Assembly: GCA_014872805.1 (NCBI GenBank)
Contig: WKFN01000012.1
Location: 186,001-250,000, forward strand
Reading direction: 5' to 3'
Length of the DNA stretch: 64,000 bases
Origin: Opacimonas sp014872805
GTDB taxonomy: Bacteria; Pseudomonadota; Gammaproteobacteria; Enterobacterales; Alteromonadaceae
The notes beneath the pieces were generated by a model. The model had not been told where the DNA came from and ran no database searches. It saw nothing but the letters and a program-made list of their open reading frames with translations. A program made the translations under genes and the position numbers. Each line of letters begins with the position of its first letter. Position 1 is the stretch's first letter. Shown in pieces: positions 60,492 to 64,000 of this stretch.

Positions 60492-61159
60492 TTATTGATC
60501 GCCTGACGTTGCAAAATCGATGCAAACTCTTCCATGAAGTTGATATAACTATTTTCGAGTTTTTCGACCTGATTACTGAATCGGTTAAAGGCAATCACGG
60601 CTGGAATCGCTGCAAACAAGCCTATAGCAGTCGCAATCAAAGCTTCAGCAATACCGGGAGCGACCATTGCCAGCGTAGCTTGTTTGACCTGACCCAGTGC
60701 AATAAACGAATTCATAATGCCCCACACTGTGCCAAACAAACCAATATATGGGCTGGTTGAACCGACGGTTGCCAAGAAAGACAAGCGCGCTTCTAAATGA
60801 TTGACCTCACGCGATAAAGCTATGCGCATGGCACGACTTGCGCCATCTAGAACGAGCTCCGCATCGTCGGTGGATTTGCGCAAACGAACAAATTCTCTGA
60901 ACCCAGCAACAAATATGGAATTTGGTCCGGCGACAGAATTTTGGTCGGACAGCTCGCGATATAAACCATTGAGATCGGTACCTGACCAAAATTTGTCTTC
61001 AAAATATTCAAGCTCTACCTGCGCACGTGACAAAATACGCGAACGCTGAAAAATATATGCCCATGATGTAATCGAAATCACAATTAATAAAATCATCACT
61101 AACTTAACGACAAGACTCGCTTGCATAAATAAGCCAATGAACGACATGTCATGTACCAC
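60488..61159 (-). CDS. tolQ: Tol proton channel subunit TolQ
   Basis: 223 residues, three membrane helices, ExbB/MotA family. LATVGSTSPYIGLFGTVWGIM and the third helix GIAEALIATAIGLFAAIPAV carry the conserved residues. Overlaps the ybgC stop by 11 bp. Confidence 0.96.
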   Translation of the reverse strand: MVHDMSFIGLFMQASLVVKLVMILLIVISITSWAYIFQRSRILSRAQVELEYFEDKFWSGTDLNGLYRELSDQNSVAGPNSIFVAGFREFVRLRKSTDDAELVLDGASRAMRIALSREVNHLEARLSFLATVGSTSPYIGLFGTVWGIMNSFIALGQVKQATLAMVAPGIAEALIATAIGLFAAIPAVIAFNRFSNQVEKLENSYINFMEEFASILQRQAINK

Positions 61160-61559
61160 TGATAAGTTCCTTACTAAGTTCTGCTGGGATCGCCCGAGGT
61201 CTCATGGTAGTTAAATCTACACAGGCGACTTTAACCAAAGCTGAAACCAGCGTTGTATCCTTATAGGTTATTGTTTGAGTAAAGACCATAGATGCCCGCT
61301 TTAGTTCAGTCAAGCTCGTTTGAACGGTGATTATTTGCTCAAATCGCGCTGGTGATAGGTTATCCATCTCAACACGACGCACCACAAACGCTATGTTTTG
61401 ATCGAGCAATTCGGACTGAGATACTCCAATGCCACGTACCCATTCACTGCGACCTCTCTCAAAAAATTTAAGGTAATTGGCATAGTATACAACACCTCCA
61501 GCATCAGTATCTTCATAATAAACACGAACATCGAGTTTATTAACATTCTGTTTACTCAT
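61149..61559 (-). CDS. ybgC: Acyl-CoA thioesterase YbgC
   Basis: 136 residues from the ATG at 61559. Hot-dog fold with the catalytic YYEDTDAGGVVYYANYLKFFER (residues 14-35, active-site Asp18). First gene of the tol-pal operon. The frame extends upstream to 61634, but that part has no coding character and crosses the plus-strand promoter region. Confidence 0.94.
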   Translation of the reverse strand: MSKQNVNKLDVRVYYEDTDAGGVVYYANYLKFFERGRSEWVRGIGVSQSELLDQNIAFVVRRVEMDNLSPARFEQIITVQTSLTELKRASMVFTQTITYKDTTLVSALVKVACVDLTTMRPRAIPAELSKELISGT

Positions 61560-61594
61560 TAGTTTTTCTAATCCAAATATGGAATTTATCTCAA

Positions 61595-61622
61595 TTGTGA
61601 AAAAGCAATTCTCGACTATAAT
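61595..61622 (+). promoter_or_regulatory. Plus-strand promoter of the candidate small RNA
   Basis: TTGTGA at 61595-61600 and a perfect TATAAT at 61617-61622, spacer 16 nt. It points away from ybgC and toward ruvB, where no plus-strand gene exists, and is followed about 100 nt later by a plus-strand terminator. Confidence 0.6.
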
Positions 61623-61629
61623 GCTTGCC

Positions 61630-61728
61630 ATCAATTGAGAGTTTGTTCACATTGATAGCTGACTATTGTCAGGTTGTTTTTTCCTTTAACACTTGTTGTT
61701 TTTGCCCACCTTTGCGGTGGGCTTTTTT
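61630..61728 (+). ncRNA. Candidate Hfq-type small RNA between ybgC and ruvB
   Basis: Predicted start near 61630, end in the T run at 61728, about 99 nt. Elements in order: ATCAAT (61630-61635) able to pair with ATTGAT (61651-61656); a hairpin CTGAC-TATT-GTCAG (61659-61672); a U-rich single-stranded stretch (61674-61703); then the terminator. No open reading frame of note. The pattern is that of Hfq-dependent regulators. Evidence is sequence layout only. Confidence 0.5.
61704..61728 (+). terminator. Plus-strand intrinsic terminator
   Basis: Perfect 7-bp stem GCCCACC / GGTGGGC, 5-nt loop TTTGC, then six T. On the minus strand the stem is followed by AAAAACAAC, not T, so it does not serve ruvB. 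It lies between two minus-strand genes. Confidence 0.85.
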
Positions 61729-62731
61729 ATCTATCCGGCGTGAACCCCAGATGTTGATGGGCTCTATCTGAAGCCACTCGGCCGCGTGGTGTGCGTTGCA
61801 AGAAGCCTTGTTGAATCAAATACGGTTCAATGACATCTTCAATGGTTTCTTTTTCTTCACCAATCGCTGCGGCTAAGTTATCTAACCCAACTGGACCACC
61901 ATTAAACTTATCAATGATCGCTTCTAATAATTTGCGATCCATATAATCAAAGCCAGCCTTATCCACATCCAGCATGTCTAATGCTGCCCCGGCAACTTCT
62001 GAGTTCACATTACCCGGAGCTTTGATCTCGGCGTAGTCTCGAACCCGGCGTAAAAGGCGATTGGCAATACGTGGAGTACCACGCGAACGACGCGCAATTT
62101 CTAGTGCGCCATCTTTTAATAAGGGCACATTCAAAAAGGTCGCCGAACGCAGAACGATGTCTGTCAGATCTTGCTCGTTATAAAACTCTAGACGCTGCAC
62201 AATGCCAAAGCGATCGCGCAATGGAGAAGTCAAAGAACCCGCTCGAGTCGTCGCGCCAATCAAAGTAAATGGCGGTAGATCAAGTTTAATTGAACGCGCT
62301 GCAGGGCCCTCACCGATCATGATATCTAACTGATAGTCTTCCATTGCAGGGTATAAAACTTCTTCAACCACGGGGCTTAAGCGATGGATTTCATCGACAA
62401 ACAGTACGTCATTGGCTTCTAAGTTGGTCAATAGCGCGGCCAAGTCCCCTGCTTTTTCTAATACTGGGCCAGAGGTCGTTTTGATATTCACGCCCATTTC
62501 ATTGGCGACAATATTAGCCAACGTCGTTTTACCCAATCCTGGAGGACCAAAAATCAATAAATGGTCCAGTGCGTCCTCGCGCTTACGAGCGGCTTCAATG
62601 AAGATGTCCATTTGTGCTTTGACATGAGGCTGACCAGTGTAATCTTTAAGCAGCTTGGGGCGAATAGCACGATCAACGGATTCATCTTCATTACTAGCAC
62701 TCGCTTGGATGAGACGATCTTCTTCTATCAT
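61727..62731 (-). CDS. ruvB: Holliday junction branch migration helicase RuvB
   Basis: 334 residues. AAA+ motor: Walker A LIFGPPGLGKTTLAN, Walker B LFVDEIHRL, and the arginine motif RSRGTPRIANRLLRRVRD; C-terminal winged helix with TPRGRVA. Forms hexamers on DNA with RuvA. 12 bp after ruvA. Confidence 0.97.
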   Translation of the reverse strand: MIEEDRLIQASASNEDESVDRAIRPKLLKDYTGQPHVKAQMDIFIEAARKREDALDHLLIFGPPGLGKTTLANIVANEMGVNIKTTSGPVLEKAGDLAALLTNLEANDVLFVDEIHRLSPVVEEVLYPAMEDYQLDIMIGEGPAARSIKLDLPPFTLIGATTRAGSLTSPLRDRFGIVQRLEFYNEQDLTDIVLRSATFLNVPLLKDGALEIARRSRGTPRIANRLLRRVRDYAEIKAPGNVNSEVAGAALDMLDVDKAGFDYMDRKLLEAIIDKFNGGPVGLDNLAAAIGEEKETIEDVIEPYLIQQGFLQRTPRGRVASDRAHQHLGFTPDR

Positions 62732-62743
62732 AATGGACTTCCT

Positions 62744-63364
62744 TTATACGCTGGCTTTGAGCGCTTCGCGGATGAGTTCTTCGCTGCTGCGACCTTCTTG
62801 ATATACGGCTTTGACCATAGTAGAAGCTTGATTGGGTTTATACCCGAGTGCTAACAGCGCACTGACAGCTTCTTCTCTAGCATCATCGACGATGACAGTA
62901 GGCTTACCACCGCCATTGTCAAGTGCAAAATCAGCGACTGAGTCAGACACATCAAGGGATAACTTAGCCAATCGATCTTTGAGCTCAACCACAAGTCGCT
63001 CTGCGGTTTTTTTGCCGACGCCAGGTAATTTGACTAGCGCAGAAACATCTTCAAAACTGACTGCTTGCATTAATTGCCCTGCCGACATCCCGGACAAAAT
63101 CGTCAACGCGAGCTTTGGCCCAACACCGTTGGCTTTGATGAGTTCACGAAAAATAGTACGTTCTTTCAGCTCGGCGAACCCAAACAGTAATTGCGCGTCT
63201 TCTCGCACCACAAAGTGAGTGTAGACAGTAGTAGTTTCGCCCACGGCCGGTAACTGATAAAAACTCGTCATCGGCATGCTAATTTCGTATCCCACGCCTC
63301 CGGCATCAATAACAATTTCAGGGGGCTGTTTGGCTAAAATTTTGCCACTAATTAATCCGATCAT
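62744..63364 (-). CDS. ruvA: Holliday junction protein RuvA
   Basis: 206 residues from the ATG at 63364, preceded by GAGA. MIGLISGKIL and IVIDAGGVGYEISMP form the N-terminal barrel, NGVGPKLALTILSG and LPGVGKKTAERLVVELKDR the two helix-hairpin-helix motifs, and a C-terminal RuvB-binding domain follows. The longer frame to 63454 overlaps ruvC and is not used. Confidence 0.96.
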   Translation of the reverse strand: MIGLISGKILAKQPPEIVIDAGGVGYEISMPMTSFYQLPAVGETTTVYTHFVVREDAQLLFGFAELKERTIFRELIKANGVGPKLALTILSGMSAGQLMQAVSFEDVSALVKLPGVGKKTAERLVVELKDRLAKLSLDVSDSVADFALDNGGGKPTVIVDDAREEAVSALLALGYKPNQASTMVKAVYQEGRSSEELIREALKASV

Positions 63365-63375
63365 ATTCTTGTTCT

Positions 63376-63894
63376 CTATCGTAAACGGCCCCGCGCCACT
63401 CTTGACGCTTGCCCTGACATATTGATTAAGCTTTGGTGAGTATGCCCATGACACAAGGCAACTGCAAGTGCATCGGCGGCATCGGCTTGTGGTGTACCGG
63501 GTAATTTTAGAATATGGCGCACCATGTGTTGCACTTGCGTTTTATCCGCGTTGCCTTTGCCCACAACGGATTGTTTGATCTGTCGGGCGGCATATTCAGC
63601 GACTGGTAATCCAAACTGGGTCGCTGCAACGATGGCCGCGCCTCGCGCTTGCCCTAACTTCAGAGCGGAGTCTGGGTTTTTGGCCATAAAAACCGATTCT
63701 ATAGCAAACTCTTTAGGCTGGTATTGCGCAATCAGCTCACTCACGCCTTTAAAGATAATGTCTAACCGACCGGCTATTTCGTCACCCGTGGTTTTGATAC
63801 AGCCACTCGAAAGATACTCAAACTTACCGAATTGATAGCGCACTATGCCATATCCCGTTAATCGAGAGCCCGGATCAATCCCTAAAATAATCAT
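63376..63894 (-). CDS. ruvC: Holliday junction resolvase RuvC
   Basis: 172 residues. RNase H-like endonuclease; ILGIDPGSRLTGYG contains Asp7, AIESVFMAKNPDSALKLGQARG the Glu, and DAADALAVALCHGH the C-terminal Asp pair. 11 bp ahead of ruvA. Its ATG overlaps the nudB stop. Confidence 0.97.
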   Translation of the reverse strand: MIILGIDPGSRLTGYGIVRYQFGKFEYLSSGCIKTTGDEIAGRLDIIFKGVSELIAQYQPKEFAIESVFMAKNPDSALKLGQARGAAIVAATQFGLPVAEYAARQIKQSVVGKGNADKTQVQHMVRHILKLPGTPQADAADALAVALCHGHTHQSLINMSGQASRVARGRLR

Positions 63895-64000
63895 TGAGCC
63901 ACTCCAACAAAATCCAAAATGGCATTGCGATTAGTTTCACTCCAAACAATTTGCGACGCTTCTTCCACAGAGACCCAGCGATACGCTAAATGCTCAGTTA
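63891..64000 (-). CDS. nudB: Dihydroneopterin triphosphate pyrophosphatase, C-terminal end
   Basis: The minus-strand frame from the right edge ends in a TGA at 63891-63893 that overlaps the ruvC start (ATGA). It reads TEHLAYRWVSVEEA, then VWSETNRNAILDFVGVAQ. This resembles the end of NudB (EHxAYxW and SNRxAI motifs), a Nudix enzyme of folate synthesis that lies near ruvC in E. coli. Only about 36 residues are visible. Confidence 0.7.
   Translation of the reverse strand, partial: TEHLAYRWVSVEEASQIVWSETNRNAILDFVGVAQ

Overview
The window looks like a chromosomal segment of a marine gammaproteobacterium, most likely of the Alteromonadales. The gene order accD-folC-dedD-cvpA-purF next to truA, fimV, asd and pdxB, the fabB/mnmC/yfcL/epmC neighbourhood, a bifunctional HisB, a FadR-type regulator, an Mrp sodium/proton antiporter operon, and nudB-ruvCAB-ybgC-tolQRAB-pal-cpoB all point there. 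No integrase, transposase, plasmid gene or CRISPR array is visible. This is mostly core genome with a few rearranged joints.

Layout. 1-314 is the start of a miaE-like gene leaving the left edge, followed by a Yip1-family membrane protein. 1306-14230 is a long minus-strand housekeeping block: fabB, a class II aldolase, a MEST-like hydrolase, pdxB, asd, fimV, truA, accD, folC, dedD, cvpA, purF. 14397-20109 holds mnmC, the minus-strand trio epmC / NAD-kinase-like / yfcL, and a thioesterase plus an aspartic protease. 20149-24641 is a fatty-acid region: fadH, a GMC oxidoreductase and fadR, the last with an in-frame stop codon. FadR-like operators are readable in front of the GMC gene, fadR and fabB. 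24760-41000 is a mixed stretch of small transcription units (dsbB, ycgN, ycgL, rnd, an EamA transporter, an M61 peptidase, slp, tsaB, yoaA, a TauE-like transporter, DUF2244, DUF2855 and others).

41223-48683 is the histidine locus: a promoter, a leader peptide with four consecutive His codons, an attenuator, and hisGDCBH in tight overlap. The operon is then interrupted by two minus-strand genes (an alkyltransferase-like protein and a methyltransferase). hisA follows alone with its own promoter, and hisF and hisI/hisIE are not in the window. 48697-54534 is a six-gene Mrp antiporter operon with subunits A and B fused. nadA follows.

Two tRNA-Lys(UUU) genes at 56168-56343 are followed on their own strand by two near-identical units of about 139 bp. 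Each unit carries a copy of the last 19 nt of the tRNA, resembling the tyrT repeat arrangement of E. coli. The right end is the cpoB-pal-tolBARQ-ybgC operon, then ruvBAC and the 3' end of nudB. Between ybgC and ruvB, both on the minus strand, lies a plus-strand promoter and intrinsic terminator about 100 nt apart: a candidate small RNA.

All functional calls come from reading the protein sequences and from memory of the families; no database search was run.
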